Origin: Druceiella hillmani
Taxonomy: Eukaryota > Arthropoda > Insecta > Lepidoptera > Hepialidae
Reading direction: 5' to 3'
Assembly: GCA_039881145.1 (NCBI GenBank)
Contig: JAYKKI010000128.1
Coordinates: forward strand, 62,001-126,000
Length of the DNA: 64,000 bases
Each line of letters begins with the position of its first letter. The stretch's first letter is position 1. Positions 24,601 through 35,282 of the stretch are shown here, in pieces. The position numbers were made by a program, and so were the translations under genes. A model generated the notes under the pieces. It worked only from the letters and a program-made list of their open reading frames with translations, did no database searches and was not told the DNA's origin.

Positions 24601-26585
24601 CTTGAAAGTTTTGCTTTATTATAATAAGGGTCTTGGATTTTCTTTAAATTCGTTAATTCTTAAATTTGTTAATTAAATTTAAACAAAATGTACAATATAA
24701 CAAATAGCAAAAATAAAAAATGGTTTAATTTATCTGAAATATATACCCAAAAATTATTTTTCAAATCATCTTTGTCTGATGTGATTGATATTACATTTTT
24801 ATGTAATTCTAACTATATATAAGGAAAATAGTTTTTATATAAAATTTTAGATATTTTGTATATTTTTTTAATGTATTAAAGTATATGTAAATATAATTGT
24901 ATTTAATTTGATGAACAGTAAAGTGTCAATCTACAGGAAATTAAAAACATTTGAAAAAGCTGTGCATTACCCATCAAATTAATTATGAAAATTTGTTCAT
25001 TCGAACAGCCTGATTACACCAAATTTTAGTGTTACTAAAAACTAATTAAATCGAATTTATGATTGATTCAGCTGAATAAGTAATGATGATGTATGAATTA
25101 ACTCTACCCTAATGATGTAACAATATTTTGATTAATTATTAGTGTTCTTCATCGGATAATATATATACATAATCATACAATGTGTCGGATATAATACTAT
25201 AAGAAACATTTAAATGTATTTTCGTTGGAATCACAACTTTCACAGTGATATTTTTCAAAAACGGTTGAGAATTTTCAAACGTATCCATAAATTTTTCTAC
25301 TCAGTTCTGACCGTAGAATCAAGTATATAAATAATAGACTTGTTGTTTACTGCACTCACTCAGGTAAGTAAATAAATCTGAAATAAAGCAATTTATCACA
25401 TCCATACGTAATTCGAACGTCGTCAAAATAACCATCTCCATTTCTAATTCTTCCTCACAAACTCAGTGCTGTTTATTTATTTACTTAATCAAATGTTTTA
25501 AATTTCTTATCGAAGACAAAGTTTCGTCCGATGAGATTTAATTCAGATGCTAATTTTCTGGGTAAAATTTTAAATATTTTCTTCATTTTCTTTATTTCAT
25601 AATTTTAAAAGACTTCCAAGGTCCGAACTACTACTAAAACGTCACACCGACACCTCCGTATTTGACTGTTGCGCTTACAATATTTTGGTAGCACATAAAT
25701 ACTCTTTTTTAGATTCATGTATAAGTAATTCGAATTTATTCGTCGGTACTTAACAATAAAAATGAATTTTAGGCTGACAAAACTATGTACTTATTCCTAA
25801 CTTATTATACTTTGCTCATATTTAACAGTCGACGATATATACGAATATGTACATAACATATTACATTAGACACGTTTAAATTTTCTTGACAATAGTAGTC
25901 GAAACAAATTTTTTTCCAACATTAGAGTAGCTCGAAAATTACTAATATTTTCCTTTCATTACATTTTTTGGTTTCACGTCTTCCAATAATAGTCAAATGA
26001 ATATTTTTATTCGTAAGTTCGAGTATTAATTTTTCCCATTTCTGAGTCAATTTGACCCTAATCTTGTAGAAGATAAACTGACATTTAGCTGCAAATCAGT
26101 AATTACATCTCTATTCTTCCTTTTGTTATTTAGAATAGAAATGTCATTAATACATATTATATTCGAGTGTTTTTTGCAAATAATATTCTTGTCTATGAAA
26201 TGAAGACATACTTTTAATTTAGAATTTCTTAAATTTTAAACTTAAAATAAAATATTAACAAAAAGGTTTACACTAAACTTAAACAAAAAGGTATGCACTA
26301 AAAATCATTGATTTCATAGGATGCTAGTATCGGCAATGCACCGTATGTGTATGCTTCCTCAATCGCTTAAAAATCATAGCTCCACTAAATTCCATAGAGG
26401 TTTTTAATTTATCTGAGCACTTGGCTTATAACATTTTTTATGTATTTCACTATTAGGCATTTACATTATTTATTATTTGTTTGCGTCCACTAACTTGGTA
26501 GTTGTAATTGAGATATAAACCATTAAATTACCTTTAATAAAATAGTTATTTCAAGTAAAGCAACTCTAACAACTTTTTATCGGTA
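24601..26585. other. AT-rich stretch, nothing recognised
   Basis: I see no gene, RNA or defined repeat. There are only scattered small AT-rich frames. Confidence 0.35.
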
Positions 26586-26654
26586 ATGACCTTATCATCA
26601 ATGCTCCTGAAAAATCGGAAGGGAAGTTGGATTTTTTTAAATAAATTTCTTGTA

Positions 26655-26777
26655 GGTCCCGTGAAAAGAGCAGATACTTTTACGTATAATATTCGGAATG
26701 TTAATAAAATCGCTTGCGACGGACAGATGCCGGGACGTTACCCAGAGAGTACCGATGATTATTGTAAAGAATATTGA
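26655..26777 (+). CDS. Candidate exon with the start of a chitin-binding (peritrophin-A type) domain
   Basis: After an acceptor-like TTCTTGTAG (26647-26655) the open frame reads to CDGQMPGRYPESTDDYCKEY and then a TGA at 26775-26777. Type 2 chitin-binding domains (CBM14) of insect cuticle and peritrophic-matrix proteins often begin C-x(3-4)-G-x-Y-x(7-9)-C-x-x-Y-Y-x-C, which this fits for its first two cysteines. The remaining four cysteines do not follow in frame. It could be a broken exon, an exon whose true splice site I cannot place, or a chance match. No signal-peptide exon was found nearby. The GC content is higher than in the flanks. Confidence 0.25.
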   Translation, partial: GPVKRADTFTYNIRNVNKIACDGQMPGRYPESTDDYCKEY

Positions 26778-28039
26778 ATATGGTGATAAATGTTTGTAGA
26801 ATATTAAAAACTAAGTGATGTTAGGGTTTAAAACATATTTATGGTCCACGTATGCCAACGTATGTAATACGAGTAATAAGAAGAAATAGGAAGACTTTAA
26901 TGATCCAAAGAATAATCAGATTACTACGTTACTTTACGTAATGCTTACGATATTTTTACCGACGATTACAAGTAAATATTTAAATTTAGTAACTCAAGAG
27001 TCTTTTTCCCGTTTATTTCATCCAAAATACAAAAAATAACAGCAAAGTGAAAATATTCTATATTTTTGATGGCATGTACACATTTAATATTGCTTTATTG
27101 GAAATTTACTTTATATTACTTTCCCTATCATCCGAAATTGTTCACTCATGCGAATGGACACACGGCGATATAAAAGCGTTCTCCAACTACAATGTTGCAG
27201 TGTACAATTTTGCATGTTGCAATGGTGCATTCAAATGCTGCTGGCTTTCAAACTGCTTTCTTATGTAACAATATCATGGACATCTTCACAAATCTGGAGC
27301 TCGTAACTAATGAAGAAGGAATATAAATCTATTTTCAAATAACAGGATTGTGGGAGGATCAAACCAACACTTGGTGTTAAAAAAGTTGCTTACATCATTT
27401 TAATTCATTTGTAGGTTTAATAATTATTCCAAATAATTATTCCAAATATGATGATGATACAAAAAAAAAAACGTTGATATTTTACTATAAAAAATTGTAT
27501 ATATTTTAAAACATCAATGTTATTTGTGTTTAAGACGAAGGTTTTTGCCAGATTTTGACTTAAAATTTCTGCTGAGGTCCTTTTTAAGTTATAAATCCCA
27601 GCATCCTTGAAATTAATAAAGATAAAATTGCTTTCAAAAACTTTCACGTCATGTTATTTTCTTATCGAAATTTACGTCTTGTTATGTAAAATCAATTTGT
27701 AAATAAATTACCAAATAGGTAATTTGTTTAATTATGTACAATTCTATCTGGTAATATTAAATTTACACGATATTACATGCAAAATTATTGAACTCCTTAT
27801 TGTAAAAGTAGCGATTTTACGTCAACGAGTTATAAAAAAAACCTACTTTTTGAAAGGTATTTTTATTGTAATTAGGCATTTATAATTTTAGGAGTGAGAT
27901 TGAAAATTATTATAAACTTTGCATTCCTTAATCTAAACGATCCTTGTCTTAAAAGCGTATGTAGCAATAATATACGAATTTAGTATAAAATTATTTTTAA
28001 CACAATTTACAAACATAATTGAAATTTAAAAATTTACGT
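26778..28039. other. AT-rich stretch, nothing firm
   Basis: A 73-codon plus frame at 27047-27268 is Cys-rich near its end. It lies in a stretch of TGTTGCA/TTGCA-like words (27190-27245) and has no recognised domain. Nothing else stands out. Confidence 0.3.
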
Positions 28040-28330
28040 CTTGCTTTTCTAAGATTTTCCAACATTGCACAATTTAAAGATCTTTATTAAACATTTTACA
28101 TTGCACTGTTTTTATGATAATACTCGCAATTTTCAAGCCCCTGTCTCAGTTTTCTTATATATTTATTGAATGCCCACGTAGTTAAATAATTCATATGCAC
28201 CACGCATTCCGCGTGATGTTTCTGAAATTAGTCGTGAAATTAATATTTTGCAACGCAAATGACGAGGCTGTTATATCAAGGTCCGACGTTAAATTGTACA
28301 AAGATGTTGTATAAATATAATCAGTTTATA
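28040..28330 (+). repeat. Block X, copy C
   Basis: This matches 12720-13000, with CCCCTGTCTCAG, AATTCATATGCAC-type sequence, GCATTCCGCG and GTGAAATTAATATTT conserved in order. Confidence 0.7.
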
Positions 28331-28399
28331 GTTTATGTCTCTATATTCTTTTTGACTAAATATGAAAATAAGAAATGTTAACCTTTTTTCATTTTCTTT

Positions 28400-28690
28400 C
28401 AAAAATACCGCCAGGTGTTTGCAATGTCCAAAATGAAAGTAAAGTTTGACAAGCAATTGATAATAAAAAATACATATACCTCACAAAATCGACGAAGACC
28501 AAAGAAAGAGGTGTGGGAAAACTGAAAAAAATAAAGTGAAACCTATCGATTTAAAGAAGGTATGTGAATTGGTAGAAAGTGTGATCCGACCAATGTATAT
28601 CATAATATTTATAAAATGATGGAAAATTTGATGAAAATAAACATTTTAGGTAAAAGTATAACCCCCACCATATTCCATGCATGCAAATTA
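28400..28690 (+). repeat. Block Y, copy C
   Basis: This matches 13060-13330. AAAGTTTGACAAGCAATTG corresponds to AAAGTTTAACAAGCAAATG, followed by GGAAAA, GACCAATGTAT and AGGTAAAAGTATAA, which corresponds to AGGTACGAGTATAA. Confidence 0.65.
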
Positions 28691-28841
28691 GTTATTTGCC
28701 CATAAGGTAAACACAAAAGTTGAAATATTTGAGAGCTTAAGAGTATTTCCCTGAATCTCTTAATACATATAGATATTGTTTCTCGATATGAAAGTATTTT
28801 GTCAATAGTTCCTTCACAAGTGTAAAAAAATATTGATTGTG

Positions 28842-28858
28842 CATATATACACATATGC

Positions 28859-28902
<44 letters not shown>

Positions 28903-28912
28903 ATATATATAT
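28842..28912. repeat. (TA)n/(GT)n compound microsatellite
   Basis: TA tract, GT tract (28884-28902) and TA tract again. It sits between blocks Y and Z of copy C. Confidence 0.95.
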
Positions 28913-28924
28913 TTGGTCATAAAA

Positions 28925-29580
28925 CCTAATATAAGAAATTAAGTTTTTAAATTTGCTATTGTAATAGGTTTAAACGTGCTTACTACTTCAGATATTGAAG
29001 AAAAATTTGGATGGTATTGAAAATAAATATTCACCTTTCCCAATGATGTAAGATGTTATCGCCGAATTTTTAACGTCTATATTTTACAACCACAGTGACC
29101 TAGTTTTTCTTAATAATTTGAATTGCCTCTCTATTATTGCCTCTCTATTATTGCCTTAATTATTTTCTGCCTATAGTTTTCAAGAATAAATTTTGCCAAT
29201 TTACATTGAAGTACTTTCAAAAAATAAGGCTAGGTCAAAGTAGGTGAAGAGGACATCCACTTCAAAATTAGAATATGAAGTAATTAGTATTTACGATGTT
29301 ACTGTGGCCTTACTTTTATTTTGGTAATGCAAAAATTTACAGTTATAATTTAACAAGATTTTCAATGGCCGTTATGTCATTAGGGAAAATGCTTGGACGT
29401 TTCCATAATTTTTTCTCAGCGTTGGTCATTTGTATAAACTGGACGAGAAACATTTCAATGTAGCAAAATATAACCTTTAGTGCCGCTCAACATTTTATGA
29501 AAGTATTTGTCGTTTAATTTACATATTAATGAATTGGAAGGTATTTAGAAGCAAACTTGTCATTTTATATCCAATATTTT
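28925..29580 (+). repeat. Block Z, copy C
   Basis: Landmarks AAAATGCTTGGACGTTTCCA, TTGGTCATTTGTATAAA, GTGCCGCTCAAC and TTACATATTAATGAATTGG keep the order of the other copies. The plus frame that is open in copies A and B has a stop here. The corresponding minus frame is open across a position where A and B have TGA. A 14-base unit, GCCTCTCTATTATT, is duplicated in tandem at 29125-29152. Confidence 0.65.
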
Positions 29581-31135
29581 GCTTACATAATCACTAAAAG
29601 GAATTCTGCCTCTCGCCTTTGTTAATCTTCACTAATATTATAGAAATAATTCTAGTTTGTTTTCTGTTTGTATGTAACAAATAAACTAGATAATGATATG
29701 GCCAATTCCAAAAATCGTCATATTTTGAAAATATACTTTATTACAAATGGATATAAACTATGCTATTTTCAAATGTTTTATGTTATCTCTATATTAAACT
29801 GGAATGACAAAATTGAAAGCCTCTTTGACTTACGCTGAGATACAGGTAAAATAAAATAATTTAAGAATGATTTATCTACCTCAGAGAGATTTGCAAAATG
29901 TTTACGTTCTACAAATTATTTGTAGTACTAAACCTAGGTAAACACAGATAAATATAAGGTATATCTATATTTTATGGGAAATTCGTTATATTAGTATTTG
30001 TGGTCAACTAGACAACAAAATTAATACATAAATTTGCGACTATGTTTCGTTATTTTCGGTTTGGTCTTCATATGGAAGCTGATTATGCGGCATTAGCATT
30101 TCATGTAGATAACAAACAATCATATTAACTTCCTGCCATTTTAATAATTAATTTAAAACTCATAACAGTTTTTTCGAACATGCAAAAATCAATTGTTGCG
30201 TGGTCAGTAGCATATTGACGTAGGGCATACTTTAGAAACCACATCATACAAACTCTGATAAAGGAAGTCACTAGTTGATAGATAAATTAAATTGTGGAGT
30301 GCTTAAGATAATGCATTGAAATATTCGGATTTTGAATTCAAATGAACGATGAAAATAAGAAAATTGTATATGAGATATAAATATATTCCTGGTTGTGCAA
30401 AAATTAATTTAATATAGCAAGTTTTATTTAGATGAAAGTATTAAGTGAGGGACCACTGATTAGGAAACAATTTGTTAAAATATTTTAGCTTAAAGTCGAT
30501 ATATAGCAATTTCAAATAACTTAATAAATATCTGACGTCATTCCTAGGTTTTATACAATATTAAAATCATTATAAAATTTGACAAATTTCTATATTTTTT
30601 GTTTGCACAAACATGTATCAAAACAAACTCTGAATATGGTCCTCTTTACTTTAGTATAGAAGATATATTATTCAGCAGATAAATTTGAAGATGTTATATA
30701 GACTTGTTTATAAGACCTTCCAATGATATATACAAGACAATAAAAATAATCTAGTTATCCATATTCCTTATTGGAGCTTCAAATAGAAAGTAATTAAACA
30801 GAACTTCCAATATACGTATTATCAATGCCTTATTCATTTATTAAAATATTCGTCGTCTAATCTTGCACATTTACTTTGCTCACTTCGGCTCGTAATAATT
30901 CTATACAAGGGATACTAGGCGAAAATATTATATATATATCATTTGAAAATATTAATTTTTCACACGAAAAATATGCGGTATACCATATCACTCAGAGGCA
31001 TAAGAATAAAACGCGGTTTAAACATTACATTATTTACGGTAATTGTAATAGTTTTCCTGCAATTTTCCTTCCCTATTATTTCGGGAATATTAGTAGTTCC
31101 GGAAATATGGGGTGAGGGGAGAGAATGCTTTTTCA

Positions 31136-31136
<1 letters not shown>
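29581..31136. other. AT-rich stretch, nothing recognised
   Basis: Frames at 30876-31191 (plus) are short and run into the adjoining TA tract. No gene is supported. Confidence 0.35.

Positions 31137-31182
<46 letters not shown>
31137..31182. repeat. (TA)n microsatellite
   Basis: About 45 bases of uninterrupted TA. Confidence 0.95.
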
Positions 31183-31184
<2 letters not shown>

Positions 31185-31314
31185 ATTTTAAATGAAGAAA
31201 AATTATTTACAAGTTCTTTATAAAATGGTTTATAAAATTAAAATTTTTAAGATATCATATTTACCCCCTTTTTACTTCCTATATACTTAAAACGTGAGAT
31301 ATATGTTCGTTAAC

Positions 31315-31400
31315 ATATTAATACGCCAAATGTAAAGTTCCTGTATCGCACGGCTTCTGAGATGTAAGTAGCCTATAACATACATAGACGTAGAAACATG
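31315..31400 (+). repeat. Eroded dispersed insect repeat (tail type)
   Basis: CGCCAAATGTAAAGTTCCTG followed by TATCGCACGGCTTCTGAGAT is like the segment seen in abundant lepidopteran elements, where a CCAAATTTNAAG phrase precedes a GGTTTCTGAGAT phrase. The GACGGACAGACG tail that usually follows is lost. Confidence 0.4.
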
Positions 31401-31739
31401 GTGAATATCTCGAGAATTATTACATCTTAAAATCATCGCTACAGATTTCTTCATAATATTTGCTTGGGTTTCCAAAATCCCTTAATTATTCATAACTTTA
31501 TCTTGAGTAGTTATGGAACTAAGTGAGGAGGAACATGTTTATATTGCATACTTGCAGCATATCTCTGAAGCTATATTATCAAAATTAATGAAACAATATT
31601 TTGAGACCTTTATAAATAGCCCTTTTGCACCACATTTCACATTATGTATGAAATAAACAAAATATTTCGAGTACCTAATTTGACCCATCTAAAATTTTCG
31701 AATGAATATTGTTTCAGTTCAGCATAGTCATTGAAATAT

Positions 31740-31913
31740 GTGACGTTTAATATGTTTCATTGCTATGCCAAATTTTAAGTCTTTTCGGCAAGCGGTTTCT
31801 GTGAAAAACAGTCGCGACTGACGGACGAACAAAACACGTGAGTGATATTATGAGGACTTTTTTTTTGTTTTGTGGTACGAAGTTCACAAAGCAAAGAAAG
31901 AAGCCCTCATAAT
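31740..31913 (+). repeat. Dispersed insect repeat tail with a long imperfect hairpin
   Basis: GCCAAATTTTAAGTCTTTTC, then GCAAGCGGTTTCTG, then GACTGACGGACGAAC, and then a T-rich segment ending GTGGTACGAAG. This is the order found in the common lepidopteran tail (GACGGACAGACG, then TTCCGTTTTT, then GGTACGGAACCC). The final part has become a foldback: ATTATGAGG (31847) to CCTCATAAT (31913), with arms of about 29 bases, few mismatches and a loop around 31875-31884. Confidence 0.5.
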
Positions 31914-32099
31914 CTTTACAAACAACTTACACTCACATAAACAACTTATAAAAATATTATTATATTATTAAATACTTCGTACTATGTGTTACGAAGCACT
32001 AAACATAAATGAATTTAGTAAAACTTTACACGTAATTGTGAAATATGTTTCATTGCAATGAAGGATTCGATTAAATCAGTCATCTTCTTCTAATGTTGC

Positions 32100-32720
32100 T
32101 CCGTCCAATTTCATGTCATCTAATTTATATCTCGTTGAATATTAATTTTTTTTAATAGTTACATCGTTTTATTCGTGGTATATTTTATGTTAGTATCCAA
32201 TCGGTCCTTTAATTGAAAGCCATTTCCTATTAATTCAGGTAACAATTTATGATTTAACTGTTATTTTAAAAATAAAAAGGACAATTAGTTACGTAATGAC
32301 ATATAATTATGGCTAATAAATGAAATATTTAAATGCTTCCACTGTGCCATATATACAAAAAAATTAAATTACTCTTTCGCACAGTGGCACCCGAGGCAGA
32401 CTAGGTGTAACTACATAGTGCGCCTATAAGGTGTATTATGCAGTTATACCTAGACGCGTCTGCGGACATAAAAGGGCCGCATATCGATTAGCCGCATCTG
32501 GCCGCAGGCGGGTGACGATTCAATTCCTTGCCCTACATTATTCACGACCTCACCCGCTGCACCGATATCTGACTGATCGCGGTATTAATATACCTATATA
32601 TGTTTATAAGATCTCTTACGTGTTTTGCTTTAATATTTACAACGGACACTTAGCGATATATGTTCGTATTTAGGAGCGGAAAACTGCAGTAGATGTAGAG
32701 GTTCCAAGGAGGGGGTTATT
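32100..32720 (+). repeat. Block PW, copy C, with inverted core motif
   Basis: It shares CTATTAATTCAG, ACATTATTCACG, GCGGTATTAATA, TTTAATATTTACAACGGACA and GTAGAGGTTCYAAGG with the other copies. Unlike them, the core motif occurs twice as an inverted pair: CTAGGTGTAACTACATA (32401-32417) and, on the other strand, CTAGGTATAACTGCATA (32452-32436). This forms a hairpin that extends into flanking GCAGAC/GTCTGC. An insertion of about 60 bases separates GCGGTATTAATA from TTTAATATTTACAACGG compared with copy A. Confidence 0.75.
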
Positions 32721-33479
32721 GAATATTCGTGTTAGGGTAGCGGGATTGATGTCAGTGTTTAATTTTATTTTGCCATTGTTTTTTTCCCTCCTCTATTGCA
32801 CTAGTGACTTGTTATTGAACAAAAGACACATAAAATTAATAGACGGTAGAAAAATAACAGTAAAGTATTTAAATCTACAAAAGTTTGGCATATATTTAAG
32901 CATGTATATACATCTAAGTTTACACATTATTTCTATTAAATAATTGCACACCAAGCGAATGTGTGCTTTATTATCGACTAGGGCGCCAGAGTTTTGACGA
33001 TAAAAGTAATTATAACTTTAATAATTTCATAAATAATAAACTTTTTAAAGAGCTTTTTGGAAAGTTTATTGCGATCTTAATTTGAAAAGTTATACTGTAC
33101 TTATGTAAAACCTAAAAAATTAAAAAAAAAGTGAAAGTAGAAAATAACATATTATTGATTGGATAACAACAAATGATCGACGACGTCTTTCAAACATTTT
33201 GCAGGGAATGTGCAGTTGGAAATTGTTTTGAAGTTTCTGTATAAATAAAGAAAAACATATAAAATTGTATGAGTTTTAATTCGTTCTTTTCTCCATACAA
33301 TTTAATATTTTCAAGTGGAGGCTTTTCCCATATAAATATTTCCTTTAATTTGGTCTTCCATCTTATCTATTGTGTTCACGTGCTAACTGTAGTAGTGACG
33401 ATAACTGTTAGAATCACATGTAAATATATATGAAAATTAAAAATTATATTTAATTAGTATCCTATATAACGTACTTCCA
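32721..33479. other. AT-rich stretch, nothing recognised
   Basis: The plus frame at 32719-32943 is hydrophobic only because of T-rich sequence. No gene is supported. Confidence 0.3.
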
Positions 33480-33640
33480 ATTTTTAGGGACCCAGGCCTA
33501 AAAAGAAAAAACGGAATTATTATAAGATCACTCTCCCGTTCGTTTGTTTGTGAGCAATAGTCAATTTGTTTAGGGAACAGTGCCAGGTAGAAATTTGAAA
33601 TTGGGTATACAATACATATTTTTGACTCACATATCTAGCA
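33480..33640 (-). repeat. Dispersed insect repeat tail
   Basis: On the minus strand: CCCAATTTCAAATTTCTACC, then GAACGGGAGAGTGATCTTAT, then ATTCCGTTTTTTCTTTTTAG, then GGTCCCTAAAAA. This is the characteristic 3' tail of elements abundant in moths and butterflies (TATAAGGGTTCCGTTTTT followed by GGTACGGAACCCTAAAAA). It is the best single clue to the taxon. Confidence 0.6.
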
Positions 33641-35234
33641 TATAGCTAACACTTACAAATATTAATATAGAAATGTTGGGGGTGTTGGCTAAATAAATAT
33701 TCATTTTTTTTTATTATCTATACATCTTTTGCGATGCCGATTGAAATGCCTACTTATAGGGATCTTGAATACATTTCTTCCCTAATTTTAGATAGTTTGT
33801 CTTTAGTAGTACTCTGAAAAATATGCAAAAATGTTTTAATCCCTCCCTCTCATCCTTGCTTTTCGAAATGAATGAAAGCTATAGCCATGATATCATGGCT
33901 AGAAGTTAGAATTTTTTTTAGGAATTTATAATATTTGTTTGGATGTGAAGGATGTAATAAGGATATAATAATGTTATCTTACTTTAGTATTCTTAAAAGA
34001 CTTCTACATTTGCCTTGGTATGTACGCAACCCTCATAATATGTGTTCTACTCGTACTTACAGGTTTTTGTTATAGGAAATACATGTACAATTAAATAAAT
34101 ATTACGTAGTCTACCCATAAGAAGAGAAGAAAAAGTTTAAATGTAGGCAATGGTGCTTACTACAAATAATTTTTTTACGAATTTGAGCCTGAGATGTAAA
34201 GTAAATTGTATAAAGTTGAAATTTAATCATTACGGAATACGTATGTAAGGGCAAGAAAATATAATGTTCTATACATTATAACTACTTTCTCTACTTTGAA
34301 AGGAATACGTCGTAAATATAATGACCAAAAAAACTAATTCTTTTACTGTGCTGGTAATAATTACAATCTTTCAAATGAAGAAATTTTTTTATGGTGACAA
34401 AATTTTGAAATCGAATTATTGCAGTAAAAATATACAAATGATGCCATTTCATTGATTTTAAATGTAAACCTGTATTTTTGGTCAAATTTTACAAGCTTTT
34501 GTTAAATTGTAACAGTACATATATTGATACTCGACCTACGAAATCTGTAGAAGAAGGTTCACCATCGCAATAATTTATTTTGTAACAAGTATGTTAAACA
34601 AACAAGGTATGAGTGTAGAAAATTATTTTAGATATTAAGCAAACTTGTCAAAGTTAAATATGGTAAATAATTAAAGTGCAGTTGTAGTAATTTTCATATC
34701 TATAAAATATGAATAAACAGTTTTTAACCGTGGAAATAAAAGGCGACTTTCCTTAAGCAAGCCTATTTAAAAATGTTTAGCAAGTTATGAGATTATTTAA
34801 TTTCTTTAACAAAAAAAATTATATTGGTTAATATTTTTAACACAAAGGACAAATTTATCATATATACTATAATAATTTTGTCGAAATGTTTTCATTTATT
34901 TTTCCACTAATAGTGAAACAGATTGGATATAAACCTATTCTAGCAAAGGAATAATTTCAAGGAATTATCTAGTGACGGATAAAGATAGTTTTTAAAATAT
35001 GTTTATAATACTGCGTTACTGATTTTGTCTAGGTTTTTATACACATATATTCACTTATAAAATGTTACGAATTGCTCTGCGTGCATTAAAACCAATATGA
35101 AAGTTCCCGGTTGTGATTAGACCAATTACTATGATAGTATAATAGTTCTCGTAAAACGACTTCACATAGTAAGAGCAGAAAGAAGAGTGAAAGAAAAAAT
35201 GTTTTTCATATTTTACACGATACAATTTAGTTTA
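33641..35234. other. AT-rich stretch, nothing recognised
   Basis: No gene, RNA or clear repeat is visible. Confidence 0.35.
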
Positions 35235-35282
35235 TGAGAGAGAGATAGAGAGAGAGAGGAAGGGAGGGAGAGAGATAGAGAG
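35235..35282. repeat. (GA)n-rich microsatellite
   Basis: Interrupted GAGAGATAGAGAGAGA-type purine tract. It is the only non-TA, non-GT microsatellite of any length in the window. Confidence 0.9.

Noticed and set aside
32431..32673. Plus-strand 80-codon Arg/His-rich frame
   Set aside because: It covers block PW copy C, and the frame is not open in the other two copies.
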